Shown here piece by piece: positions 8,529-17,520 of a stretch of DNA of 23,149 nucleotides (position 1 is its first letter; each line of letters opens with the position of its first letter). Source of the stretch: Chalciporus piperatus (lineage: Eukaryota > Basidiomycota > Agaricomycetes > Boletales > Boletaceae); NCBI GenBank assembly GCA_038093975.1, contig JBBPTG010000332.1:1-23149 (forward strand). Reading direction: 5' to 3'. The notes under the pieces were generated by a model. That model saw nothing but the letters and a program-made list of their open reading frames with translations. It had not been told where the DNA came from and ran no database searches. The position numbers were made by a program, and so were the translations under genes.

Positions 8529-9346
8529 TTAAACCGCTGTCCAGACGAAGTGGGGCCCAGAGCTGTGTCGTAGGCCAAGAGCTGGAGCCATTTGTGATAG
8601 AAGGAACATTTTCGGAAATTTTGTTCTAGGTATTGGAAACATACAATTGAAATGGAGGTTCCATTGGTCTGGAGTGCTGAAGGTGTATTGGGCTGCAGAG
8701 AATGGAAGTGCTATGGATTGATTGGATTCCTCGGAGCGTAGTTCTCTTGGGATGTTGGTCCAAGCACCATCCCGGGCAGCTTCTTTGTTCGGAGACTCTG
8801 CCATGATTTCATAAAAGAATTGCCCCAATATGATGTTGACCTGTGTGGTCGCATCATCTTCGTCATTCATTTGATTGATGAGCACTTGGGCATCACATGT
8901 GCCTCCTCCTCCATGGTGAACATAGTGATCCACGTCTGGACCACACATCTGTTTAGGAGGTCGAGGATGAACATTGTGCAAGAGAATTTCATCAAGTTGT
9001 GGAAGTGGACGATCAGCTGGTCTTTAAGGGTGTCTTGAACATGAAGTGTCCGTCGTTTGGAACAGTTGGAGGTACGCTCGACATTGGCAATGGTCCGTGA
9101 AAGGTCATGATTGGCGATGCCCATGATTTCTCTCACTTGAGTGATGGTGAGTCGGAAGGCAGACATGAAAGCCTTGTTGAAGATGGCCTTATGGAAGGCA
9201 AGGCGGAAGGTGCCACTGTCATCTGTAACAATATCGCAAATGAAGTATAGTCCTGCCTCAAACATCAGAGGCATGAGAGCATCTGGGTCTTCATCCTCCA
9301 ACTCCTCATAGTCGGTTGCAATGTGCTGACAAGCTTGCTCTGCCAA
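8529..9346 (-). CDS. Unrecognised protein segment downstream of the RecQ-like helicase (two putative exons)
   Basis: Two frames join cleanly if a 62-nt intron (GTGTGG...CCCAAG, 8885-8946) is removed. Exon A is 8947-9346 (acidic EELEDEDPDALMPLMFEAGL, then a region of helical, Leu/Phe-rich sequence). Exon B is 8529-8884 (NQMNDEDDATTQVNIILGQF ... ending WTAV). There is no ATG at the 5' end, and it overlaps the end of the helicase frame at 9306-9346, so it may be a further exon of the same gene. No named domain. Coding character is supported by long frames, even composition and compatible intron phase. Confidence 0.4.
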
Positions 9347-9837
9347 CTCGAGGAATCAGTCGTCTGACCCTGAAACGGGTTGATATCCGAAGTCCATTTT
9401 TCCGGAAGCCAATAATAAGTAGAGCAGCCAATCTGCGCTCCATATCTTCAGTCAGGGCGACAAAGGGGGTCACCACAATGAAGAGGCTGGATGCATTTAA
9501 TATAGGGGCCACAAAGAAGGCCAAACTTTTACCACTTCCCATAGGCAAAATGGTGAGAACATGTTCGTTGGTCAGACAGGTTTGAAGCTCCGCTTGCTGT
9601 GTACAGGTGAATGAAAAATCTGTTGGACCTGGAAATAGAACCTGGAGTCGGGAGGATAGCTGCAGATGGACGACAGGGGGTGAAAGATGAGAGGGGACGG
9701 GGGGGTGGTGATCCACAGAGGGTGGCAGTTATACACGACGTGAGGTCAGAAGCTAGTCCCTGCATGATACTTGTCCAGTTGGGTAGGACGGAGTTATAAC
9801 AACCTTGGATGAAGATGCTTGTGAACAGATGATGCAA
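9306..9837 (-). pseudogene. RecQ/DEAD-like helicase N-terminal domain fragment
   Basis: The frame 9306-9716 contains QQAELQTCL (Q-like motif region), then TILPMGSGKSLAFFVAP, a Walker A/motif I with GSGKS, and LFIVVTPFVALTEDMERRL, a motif Ia block typical of RecQ-like helicases in mushrooms. The DEAH/DEVH motif II is not found; the frame diverges near 9420. A partly overlapping frame (9529-9837) upstream encodes NSVLPNWTSIMQGLASDL, likely the preceding exon. Known RecQ proteins unwind DNA with ATP; this copy lacks motif II and later motifs in any continuous frame, so it is probably inactive. It points away from the inverted-repeat arm at 10308-10726, with its 5' end nearest the arm. Confidence 0.65.
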
Positions 9838-9902
9838 GGGAGGTTTTAAGAGCGTTGAGGGGGTGGGTTGGAGATGTCATGGTTTCCTGGTGCGGATGCA
9901 TC

Positions 9903-10334
9903 CTATGTTGTTACAACAAGGCTGGGGTGCGAGCAACATGCCGTTCTCCGACTCCATGAATGGTATGCCTGAGATGGTCGCACTCGGTGCCTCGTGCTCC
10001 ACTTGGGAATAGCGATGATTTTACGAAGGTCGTCGAGGTTAACATCGGTAAGCAACTGATTCCAGCCAACTTGAGCAAAAATAGCCCCTTTTGAGCGTGT
10101 GTTGGATGAGGGTTCGAGGACTGGTGGTAGGCTATGGTGTGTTTTGATGTCGTGGATTAAGGACTCAGGCGGCAGTGTGATGGAGTCAACAACCTCAACA
10201 AGCTGACGATTGAGATAAAGGTTACTGAGGAAATGGGCCTTGACATTTAAGCAGTGTCGTTGTCTAGCTGGGATATCGGGGTGATTGCTAAGGCAATGTT
10301 CATTGTGTGGCAGCCAAAGACTTGTAGGGGTGGA
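9903..10334 (-). pseudogene. Coding segment 5' of the helicase, starting inside the third repeat arm
   Basis: An open frame of about 144 codons without ATG, running from a stop in the repeat arm (10335-10337) to TAG at 9903-9905. The part from HNEHCLSNHPDIPARQRHC onward looks coding, with LVEVVDSITLPPESLIHDIK and NQLLTDVNLDDLRKIIAIPK. No domain recognised. Its position directly upstream of the helicase frames on the same strand suggests it is the N-terminal region of that protein. The coding look begins at the inner edge of the arm, which fits a gene carried by the repeat-bounded element. Confidence 0.4.
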
Positions 10335-10726
10335 CTAGCCAGTTGCTAGGTCGACTCAAGAGGCTATTGGATACTTGGACTAGAGTCCAATGTGAGTAAC
10401 TGAAGATATATTTGAGTGAAGACATAGGTAACAGTACCTAGCAATGTGAGTAACTGAAGGTTAGCTACAATGGACTCTGGAGGAGTGTGCGCTTCAAGGT
10501 AAACAAAGGTAAACAAAGTGTCAAGGAAGTGCATAAGTAAAGCTCTGCTAGTGCAGAGCGAAGGGAACAACACTTGGTAATGAACCAAGTTGGTACCCTA
10601 GGTAAAATGACCTGAGGAATCGATCTAGATAGATTAGAAGTCGAATGGAGCGCAAGGTAGCGCTGTATAAGTAAAAGAAAGGTAAGTAAGTAGGAAAAGC
10701 TAAGTTGGGAAATCAAGAAAGGAACA
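10308..10726 (-). repeat. Third, solitary copy of the ~400-bp repeat arm
   Basis: Same orientation as the arm at 6163-6577, sharing AAAGACTTG(C/T)AGGGGTGGACTAGCC on the inner side and GGAAAAGCTAAGTTGGG on the outer side. No inverted partner is found to its left in the window. It bounds the 5' side of the minus-strand helicase gene, so it may be one end of a longer, now one-ended, copy of the same element. Confidence 0.8.
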
Positions 10727-11261
10727 TTGGGACATATTGCTGGGAAGCCAATGTTCGCCACCAGGTGCCTGGCCCTGGAGGTATTCCCAGGTCCGTTGCT
10801 TGGTGTTCCAGGAAGTAGGACATGCAGCCCGCTGTCGTTGTTTGACCGCTTCAGAACAGTGTCGGTGAGAATAGAGTCGCTATGTCTGAGGGGGCGAGTT
10901 CACAATAGGGAAGCGACATGAGGTTGTTGATGACGCTCATCTTCTGCCTGGCATGGAGTTGATTTGGGGGTGGCCACATGATGGTGTTTAAAGCTGATAA
11001 ATGTAGGGAAAATTTCTTGACTGGCTGCCTACTTGTAATCGATGGTGTAATCGATGCCTCCCCTTGTATCTCGACAGCTCAGACATGGCCGCAACATCTG
11101 AAGTGGACAGAATGGTCTTGAATCTCTCCCACGTCATGTACGAAACATCGAAGTTTTGGGAGCCACTTATTCGACCAAGTCGGTGCACTACCCACGGCTA
11201 TAACATATAAGGAATCATGCTCCACGCAAGGCATATTCATGTTACATACCCATTCTGAGAT
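10727..11261 (-). other. Coding-like remnants, unassigned
   Basis: The minus-strand frame 10988-11188 contains SGSQNFDVSYMTWERFKTIL and looks protein-like. Further down (10735-10990) interrupted frames carry NTIMWPPPNQLHARQKMS and NNLMSLPYCELAPSDI. Stops break every frame. No family recognised; probably a decayed transposon-derived or host gene. Confidence 0.3.
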
Positions 11262-11618
11262 TCATACGGTGGTGTTCTCGCCCCTTGTCGGCCTGCGTCC
11301 CAGATAAGCTATGTGGCGAGGGAGCTGTTGAATTAGGCTTTCTACAGTCGTGCGGGGTAACGTCCGTGTTGTAAAGCCAGAGTCTACTGCACTATCACAA
11401 CCACAAGATGGATTGGGGACATAGAGAATGCGGAAGGGCATGATTTGGTACTGGAGGGAGGGGCTAGAGGTACCCGTCCCCAGGTTAGGCAAGAAGGAGG
11501 AGGGCACAACAGAGAAGAAGGAGGTCGCTCCAGATCTCGTCGAGACTACTGACAGTACTCGAGTCATTGGTGGGTTATTAAGTGTTCGATATATGTCGAC
11601 ATCGGGCTTCATATTCAT
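11262..11618 (-). CDS. Unrecognised 118-codon ORF
   Basis: Continuous minus-strand frame with a Ser/Thr/Pro-rich middle and a segment FRILYVPNPSCGCDS. A short complementary frame (11428-11637, +) overlaps it, so the strand is not certain. No domain, intron or promoter seen. Possibly an exon of a broken gene continuing to 11640-12511 on the same strand. Confidence 0.25.
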   Translation of the reverse strand: MNMKPDVDIYRTLNNPPMTRVLSVVSTRSGATSFFSVVPSSFLPNLGTGTSSPSLQYQIMPFRILYVPNPSCGCDSAVDSGFTTRTLPRTTVESLIQQLPRHIAYLGRRPTRGENTTV

Positions 11619-11639
11619 CTCGCTCCCTTCTGTCTGAAC

Positions 11640-12511
11640 TTACGAGCCTTCCTCATCTTCATTCTCATCGCCCTCCATGCTGACATCCTCACTAACCTGC
11701 GTCGGTGCAGGGTCGGCGGACGACGACGTCGAGGCAACTAGTGCATAGATATGGTTGATCTCCTCGACGGTTAGACCAAGACGCTCAGGCAGTTTGGCGT
11801 TGAACTTTGGAATCCTCCGGATAGCTGGAATGTGCACCAGTAGCTCATGGCGTTCAGGTTATACCTCCTCAAAGACAAACCCTCCCTGGCCCACCAGGGG
11901 GTTCCACTATTGCTGAGGCAGCCCGCTGGCTTACAGGTGTGAGTGCAGACAGCGAAACCCCTTGTTACTCTTCCCAGCATGTTCAGCAATGGCGATTTTG
12001 GGGTGAGGTGGAGGCTTGTGACGTTGCCTGACCTGGCATGTGTGCCATCCTTATATCACTCTACACATCCTATTAAACCTTAAAGCAAGGATTCTCGCAA
12101 TCATAATGCAGTTTATATTGTTTTGGGAATCCAGAGTTGTACATACACCATATATTGACCTATGACCCCTCCTCATCGTCAGGCACCCCATCCGTGTCCT
12201 CCTCCCCATCCTTGAGAAGGTCGGCAAGAATATCTGGTGTTACCGCCATCAGACTGAATGATATAGATGTGTTGTACTGCTCCAGCATAGTATCAGTGGC
12301 CTTCATTATCATTCTGTGGGGATGGATGATCGTACCAGTCGGTATACAGCAGCACTGCTGCGTTCACCAGCGCGGCGTTGATCTCCGGCTTGAAGTCCCA
12401 GAAGGTCCAGCGAGGGGGCTGTCCATCCCAATCCATGCCATTATTTCGTGTCAATATCAACATATGTCCCCATATCACCTTGTTTGAATTTGATCTCGAC
12501 AACGAGACCAC
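11640..12511 (-). pseudogene. Two acidic-tailed coding remnants on the minus strand
   Basis: Two frames end in nearly the same acidic tail. One (11640-11837) reads LPERLGLTVEEINHIYAL ... ENEDEEGS then stop. The other (about 12163-12320) reads ILADLLKDGEEDTDGVPDDE, then EGS and stop. Upstream of the second, 12293-12511 encodes WTFWDFKPEINAALVNAAVL, protein-like and joined to the tail by a frame change or a possible 54-nt intron (GTGAAC...CCACAG). The repeated DEEGS end suggests two related copies or a duplicated 3' exon. No family recognised. It lies directly 3' of the second KDZ relic on the same strand, but these residues do not resemble KDZ catalytic blocks. Confidence 0.35.
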
Positions 12512-12673
12512 AGATTTTCATGATTGTTAGCTCAAAATGATCTCACAGATGTGCTCTATCCAGCCCCACAAAGAGATTCTATACATAAAAAATTGACTGC
12601 GTATCTTGGTTTCAGGGTGTCCAGATAACTGGGTTGGCTGCCTGTCTTTGGCTAAAAACCGATGATGAGGACA

Positions 12674-13430
12674 TCAGGAAAAACCAACTTTACTCTCATA
12701 GCCATCATCCTCCCAAGCCTTGTCCTCCAAGGTGACTGGAGGTAGAGGGGCAGTATGGGGACAGGGACTTCCTAAATGTCCCAGATGGAGTTCCAACCCT
12801 GTCTGTGTGAATAGTCTGTCATTGACCGATTTGTCAGTGCTTCAAACGACATATCTGATGGAGTGTGGATTCCTCAAAACAATCTCCGGTCTATTGTAAC
12901 ACCCTATGAAGAGGGTGTTGTTCGTGTTGCTTTCTGCAGCAACCTGTACAGAAGACCGGTTGCATAAAACAGTCCTGGTACTTATACACTCTGCCTCCCT
13001 GACAGATTTTGCAAATTCTCTCAGAAGGCGCCTCCATATCCAGCCAAGCAGTGAGGTATTCATCTTTCATGTCCAGGGACTCCCTCAAATAATCGTTTTG
13101 GGTCTTATTCAAATACGCTCAGTCATTAAATCTGGGCACCCACACAGCCGAGCATACCTTGGGTTTTGGTAGTTTCAAAGAAGGCAGAACATACTCTCCA
13201 TCAGCTGCGTCATACATCCGATCAGCAGTGCTTGGTGTGAGGCCACGATCCAGTGGCGTTTCCAGTCTCGGCATCTGAGGTGATGATTGAGGAATAGCAG
13301 CCTTGTGTTTTTTGCTCCTGTGGCTTGGCGGGGTGAGCTTGACCATCTTGATCTTTGATCCCTTCTTGAGAAACTTGACCTCTTGCACTGGGGTCCATGG
13401 TGTGGCCTTCTCGATCTTGGGCTTGACCAT
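12674..13430 (-). pseudogene. KDZ-family transposase relic, copy 2 (N-terminal half)
   Basis: Starts at an ATG (13428-13430). Exon 1 (13158-13430) is a Lys/Pro-rich head. A 54-nt intron (GTATGC...AATAAG, 13104-13157) joins in phase to exon 2, which encodes TQNDYLRESLDMKDEYLTAW followed by a cysteine/histidine cluster CKIC ... DCFMQPVFCTGCCRKQHEQHPLHRV. This is the CxC2-type zinc cluster that precedes KDZ transposase domains in mushrooms. At 12891-12893 a TAG occupies the place where the family usually has Trp (HRVxQW), and similarity continues past it (TGDCFEESTLHQI). A further block, TGLELHLGHLGSPCP (12674-12802), is the usual continuation. The catalytic core is missing downstream, so it is truncated and broken. 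Confidence 0.75.
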
Positions 13431-13866
13431 TGTACAATCGGATACTTGGTGATAACATTTGCCTCATTGGCAGGTTAGCATATTTCAGGCCACCCAGGGG
13501 CATAGGTGACAAGATGAACGGGCCGAAGCCTTTGATCACTCGCGGAAGCATTTGTATGTCAGAGCCATCAGATCCTTCCTCTGAACAACAGCCACTTGAC
13601 ATCGGATGCATTAGCCGATATCTTGACAGCTTCTTATCCGATGTCATCAAGACGATGTAAGATGCAGACATGGCTGAAAGGTGACAAGTGTCTGATTGAC
13701 AGCTTCACACCCGACGTCCTCGGGCCTAATTTAGATGTCTGATAAATTGACCCAGAGCCAACATCATTGGGACCTATCAGACCGAAGGAGCCAATGACCA
13801 GCAACCAAGGTTCCTGACTGCACTGACACCAGGATTTGTTTCTCTTGCACCTGAAGCAACAGAAAG
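13431..13866. other. Divergent intergenic region between KDZ relic and the + gene
   Basis: 436 bp between two ATGs that point away from each other. No TATA box is obvious. Short imperfect repeats of the type ATCGGATGCATTAGCCGATATC and TATCCGATGTCATC occur at about 13600-13645. The overlapping frames 13430-13660 (+) and 13222-13671 (-) have no supporting evidence. Confidence 0.35.
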
Positions 13867-16276
13867 ATGGTCATGAAGTCTGCCACCCAAACGACAGCTG
13901 AACGTTCCTATGATAAACAGGACCTTCCCTCCAGCAATCATGCCTCTGAGGAACCGGGTGATATAGACCACCCAGGTGACGGTAACATAGATTCGTTGGC
14001 AGAGGATGAATTCGAGGAAGAGAACCCTAACGAGGAGAATGTTGAGCAAGCAGAAGATGGGCCAAACCAGCTGAAGAAGCGGCTGACAGAATTTTCAGAG
14101 GAAGAGTTGGCTATTATGGCGGAGTTCGTCACGCCTTGGAAAAATTCAGAGAAGGCCAAGAAGGCGTCAATCATGAAGAATATGTGGGGCAGGTTAGCTG
14201 AGCTCGAGTCTGTCAAGGGGCTTGGACTTGAGGCTTTCAAATACCGCAAAAATGTGAGTGAATCCAGTGTTTTAAGCCCTTAGATGCTGATTGCAATAAT
14301 ACACTAGCAATACACATTATGGTTGTACAGCAAGTCTCGCAAACGAGCCGAGGACAAGCCAAAGTATAGTCAGCGCTGGACGGCCCGCAACATTGTATCC
14401 CAAAGGAACAAAGAAGAGGTGATGGCAATCATCGAATACAAGTTTCAGGAGAAGCGGGGGTCCCAGGGGATGATCAAGCATTGGCAGGCTGGCATCACTA
14501 AATTCCTGGAATCACTTTCCAAGGACGACAGAGAGCAACTAGAGGCTGAGGTCGAAGAATGGAATGCAGACAAGCCGTTGGCCGAAGTCCAAGCTGAGTA
14601 GGTCCTCTGACTGTCTGATTGATCGGCTGGTATTGAGCTCTATGGCTATGTAATCAGCAATGCGTCGAAGAAAGCTCCAAACATGGTCCTTGCGTTTGCT
14701 AAGAATATGTGGAAGAACTGTGGAGCGCGGATGATGGTCATGAGTGCATGGAAGGACAAAGACGACGATGTCCTTATTTCTCAATCAGTTAGCTTCATCG
14801 GCCGCTGTCGATCTCAAGCTAACCATACAATTCAGCTTCGATTACAACGACGAGTTGGACAATGGCCCGCTGTTTGAACATTGGGACAGCATTCGCCCTA
14901 AATGGAACAAATGGGCCAACACAGCTTTTGGGGTGAACGACAGGCCAGCCGAAGAAGGGAGCGAAGATGAAGGGTCTTTGGAAGGCTTGCCGGTCATTAC
15001 TAGGAAGAAGAAGAAGAATAGGGTTGAGGCGATGATAAAGTTGCTCAAGCCTGATTGGACAGTGAATGAGCCTCCAATCATTCCTGATATCAAGCTGATG
15101 AACCTTGACCAGATGAAGGATGTGATGTGAGCCTTCTTGACTGCTCATTACAGTGAGTCGGCCGAGGTTGAATAGATCTCGGCTGAGCAGGTCGACAGGA
15201 CTAGAGTCGGGTAGCCACAAGGCCAAGGTTCCATTTGGCGAGGTGGCTAAACGACAAGCCACCTTCATCCATGCCGACTATCTGCCGAAAGGGTTTGTGA
15301 TGATTGATCCATCGAAGATGAGGCAAAAGCAAGTCGAAAGCTTGCTTAGTTTCTGGCAGAGCAGACAGCAGGCCAGGAAGGTGCCGATATTTGCTTGGAG
15401 TCAGGTGGGAGGGGTGAAAGGGGGATTCCAGGTAACACATGGCCAGAGCAAACGGCTCCAGAGTTGTCAGAGAGCTCCCTCGCCAGAACCCACTGACAAT
15501 GAACTTGTCTCTGTGAGGATGAAGACAATGAAATGGGGGACTATGGTGGGTCCATGCAGCATTGACATTGATGAGAGCATGCTAATCGGCCGACAGATTT
15601 GCCAGCTTTCGATAAACATCGTACTGCATCCCGAAAGACCCCAGGCCCTTCCAGCTGGCATGATGTCAGAACCAAACAAGGTGAACCGTCCAAGGTTTAC
15701 AAGGAACAGTCAGCATCCAAGGAGAAAACGTCTCAGGGGACTGACAAGGTAATACATAACAACTTTATCTTTGCTCACAAAGTCTAACTCAGAGTCGCTG
15801 ATCCGTCGACCAGTGACAGGATCACCAAGAGAGAAGGATTCAAGGCAGCCGGCCGAGACCAAGGCGGACAAGGTAAGTGCACATATGTGTATATTGAGCT
15901 TGACTGACAAATGACAATGTGACCCAGGGTGCCACCGATGACAGGAAGGAGAAAACTTTAACACAGGGTAGGAAGAATAAACGTTCTCTGACTGAAGAGG
16001 ATGGTTCAGCCGCCGATTCGTTGGCCGATGACAGGCTCACCAAGAGAGTTCGCAAAGAGAAGGATTCAAGGCAGCTGGCCGAGACCAAGGCTGACAAGGT
16101 CAGTGCACTTATGTATATATTGAGCTTGACTGACAAATGACAATTTGATCCAGGGTGCAGCCGATGAAACATTCCATAAAGTCCCTGAGCCATCGGCTCG
16201 CAGGTCAGGTAGACCAAGGAAGACTCCAGCTCACAAGGACGATGGTGTAGTAACACCTACCAAAAAGAGACCCTAA
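13867..16276 (+). CDS. Multi-exon mushroom-type hypothetical protein with AT-hook-like tail; one in-frame stop
   Basis: ATG at 13867. Introns I can place: 14254-14307 (GTGAGT...ACTAG), 14598-14657 (GTAGGT...ATCAG), one between about 14770 and 14835, 15153-15198 (GTGAGT...GACAG), about 15749-15794, 15873-15927 and 16099-16153; another is likely between 15430 and 15580. Order of segments: acidic N-terminus; helical block EEELAIMAEFVTPWKNSEKA; KNMWGRLAELE; a second block MVLAFAKNMWKNCGARMMVM then DYNDELDNGPLFEHWDSIRP; basic KKKKNRVE; HKAKVPFGEVAKRQ ... DYLPKGFVMIDPSKM ... LLSFWQ; then a low-complexity Lys/Glu/Asp tail ending RRSGRPRKTPAHK, close to an AT-hook (GRPRK). Stop at 16274-16276. A TGA at 15128-15130 interrupts the frame where AFLTAHY clearly continues. 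I know this layout only as unnamed proteins of mushroom genomes. The tail suggests nuclear DNA contact; function unknown. Confidence 0.6.
15815..16168 (+). repeat. Tandem duplication of an exon-intron-exon unit
   Basis: Unit 1 (15815-15942) and unit 2 (16030-16168) match across the exon end (AAGGATTCAAGGCAGC...GCCGAGACCAAGG), the complete intron and the start of the next exon. Both introns are exactly 55 nt and differ at about 5 positions; donors are GTAAGT and GTCAGT, and both keep GAGCTTGACTGACAAATGAC. Unit 2 has 11 extra nt in the exon. The protein repeat is DSRQ(P/L)AETKADKGA. Confidence 0.9.
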
Positions 16277-16399
16277 TCTAGGTTTCTTTCTTTAGGACTT
16301 TACTGCTTAAGTAGGCGTTTTGAATAGACTGCTCAGAAAACACTCTATTGCGATGTATATAAAGTACAAGATAAATGATGATATGCATCAGCCCTGCCC

Positions 16400-17116
16400 T
16401 CACTCCCCAGTGTCCATCGTCTCTGATAGATCATCCCCTGAGGGAACTTTGTCAGTTGTACCAGCATCTTCACCCAATGGACTGTCATCTGAATCAGTGG
16501 CCGGACTGGACGGCTGGAAGGGGTATTGGAACAAAGCCTGCATGGCTGTACCAATGTGAGACTCAGTGTGGGTGTTGGCCGGCGGTGTGACTGTCCCTTG
16601 GTCACTCGATGCAATGACTGGCCTTGAGTCCACAGTCGGGTCGGCCTCCAAGGTAACCGTGCTGGCCGCAGCGACGATCTCGGGCGCCGGGAGAGGTGCA
16701 GCGACTGAGGGCGAGCGGGACAAGGCGGATCGTGGGGGAGCCGAAGCCGAGGGGAAGCAAAGAGGGAGAGAGGCAGAGGGAGATGGGCGAGGATGCCAGA
16801 CAAACAAGGCGGCCGGTGATGGACGATGGTCCACGGCTTGTACTTGCCTGACGGTTTCCAATGCCCTCGACATCCCACTGACCTGCTGGGACACCACAGA
16901 GAGCCCAGACTCCAGCTCAGAGAGTCGAGCCTCCATTTGGTCAAACCGAGCAGCCGAAGGATGGATGGCATCTTCGAGCCTCAGAGCATAATCCCTCCAC
17001 TCGGCATAGTCGGTCGAGTCGCTCGACGGACGAGCGACCACCAAGACACCTGGAAGGTGTCCTTGCTCTCTGATGACCCTCGAGAGGTCGGGACCTCGAC
17101 CACTGAAACGACTCAA
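16400..17116 (-). CDS. Coiled-coil, acidic-tailed ORF, copy 2 (complete 3' end)
   Basis: A 238-codon frame with no ATG near its 5' end (it begins in LSRFSGRGPD); the true start is the Met about 60 codons in, or an upstream exon. Visible parts are a region with WRDYALRLEDAI and DQMEARLSELESGLSVVSQQ, predicted coiled coil (about residues 40-92); a Pro/Ser/Ala-rich linker (about 95-175); and an acidic tail DSDDSPLGEDAG ... ETMDTGE. No Zn knuckle or protease follows, so a retroelement gag is unlikely. It converges on the gene ending at 16276, leaving 123 bp between. Coiled coil plus acidic tail after a Zn-cluster gene on the same strand fits a split DNA-binding/dimerising protein, but that is inference. 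The last ~195 bp (16400-16595) are seen only in this copy because copy 1 leaves the window. Confidence 0.5.
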   Translation of the reverse strand: MSRFSGRGPDLSRVIREQGHLPGVLVVARPSSDSTDYAEWRDYALRLEDAIHPSAARFDQMEARLSELESGLSVVSQQVSGMSRALETVRQVQAVDHRPSPAALFVWHPRPSPSASLPLCFPSASAPPRSALSRSPSVAAPLPAPEIVAAASTVTLEADPTVDSRPVIASSDQGTVTPPANTHTESHIGTAMQALFQYPFQPSSPATDSDDSPLGEDAGTTDKVPSGDDLSETMDTGE

Positions 17117-17232
17117 CTCAACTAAGAGCTAAGACTCACACTAGACAATAGCGAGCCGATGAACTTGGCTGAGGTTCGATGAGGAAACTCCAGGAGAACA
17201 AGACTGGGGAGTCCAGTGCTTGTCGACCCGGG

Positions 17233-17456
17233 TTTATATACTATTGTCAATGTTTGTACATGTTGTGGCTAAACCTTATCGTAGGTGACTGGGTATGACT
17301 CATACTGACTACTAGCCAATAGCGTAACTAGCTCTACTGCGGAATGAGTAAGCGTGAGTCATATGATGAGTAATGCTGACTGATGCTGACGAGTGAGCGG
17401 TGAGTCATCAGTAGTAAGCGAAGATCTAGACCTAGCTTATGTAAGTAAGTCACGTG
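17233..17456 (-). promoter_or_regulatory. TATA box, three TGASTCA sites and CACGTG, copy 2
   Basis: TATATAAA at 17233-17240; TGASTCA at 17296-17302, 17355-17361 and 17401-17407; CACGTG at 17451-17456. The only difference between the two repeat copies (one G) falls between the TATA box and the first bZIP-type site. Confidence 0.5.
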
Positions 17457-17520
17457 ACACGATAAGATAAGATAACAAAAGAGAAAGTGAAACGACTAAG
17501 TCCAAGAGACGAAGAGAAAC

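Noticed and set aside
9306..9716. Helitron (helicase-bearing rolling-circle element)
   Set aside because: Helitrons carry Rep and a Pif1-type helicase, have no terminal inverted repeats and end in a hairpin with CTRR. Here the motifs look RecQ-like and long inverted repeats are present.
16400..17116. Gag of a second LTR retrotransposon following the LTR-like stretch
   Set aside because: The ORF is short, has no zinc knuckle, protease or RT after it, lacks an ATG at its 5' end, and ends in an acidic tail; a coiled-coil host-type protein fits better.
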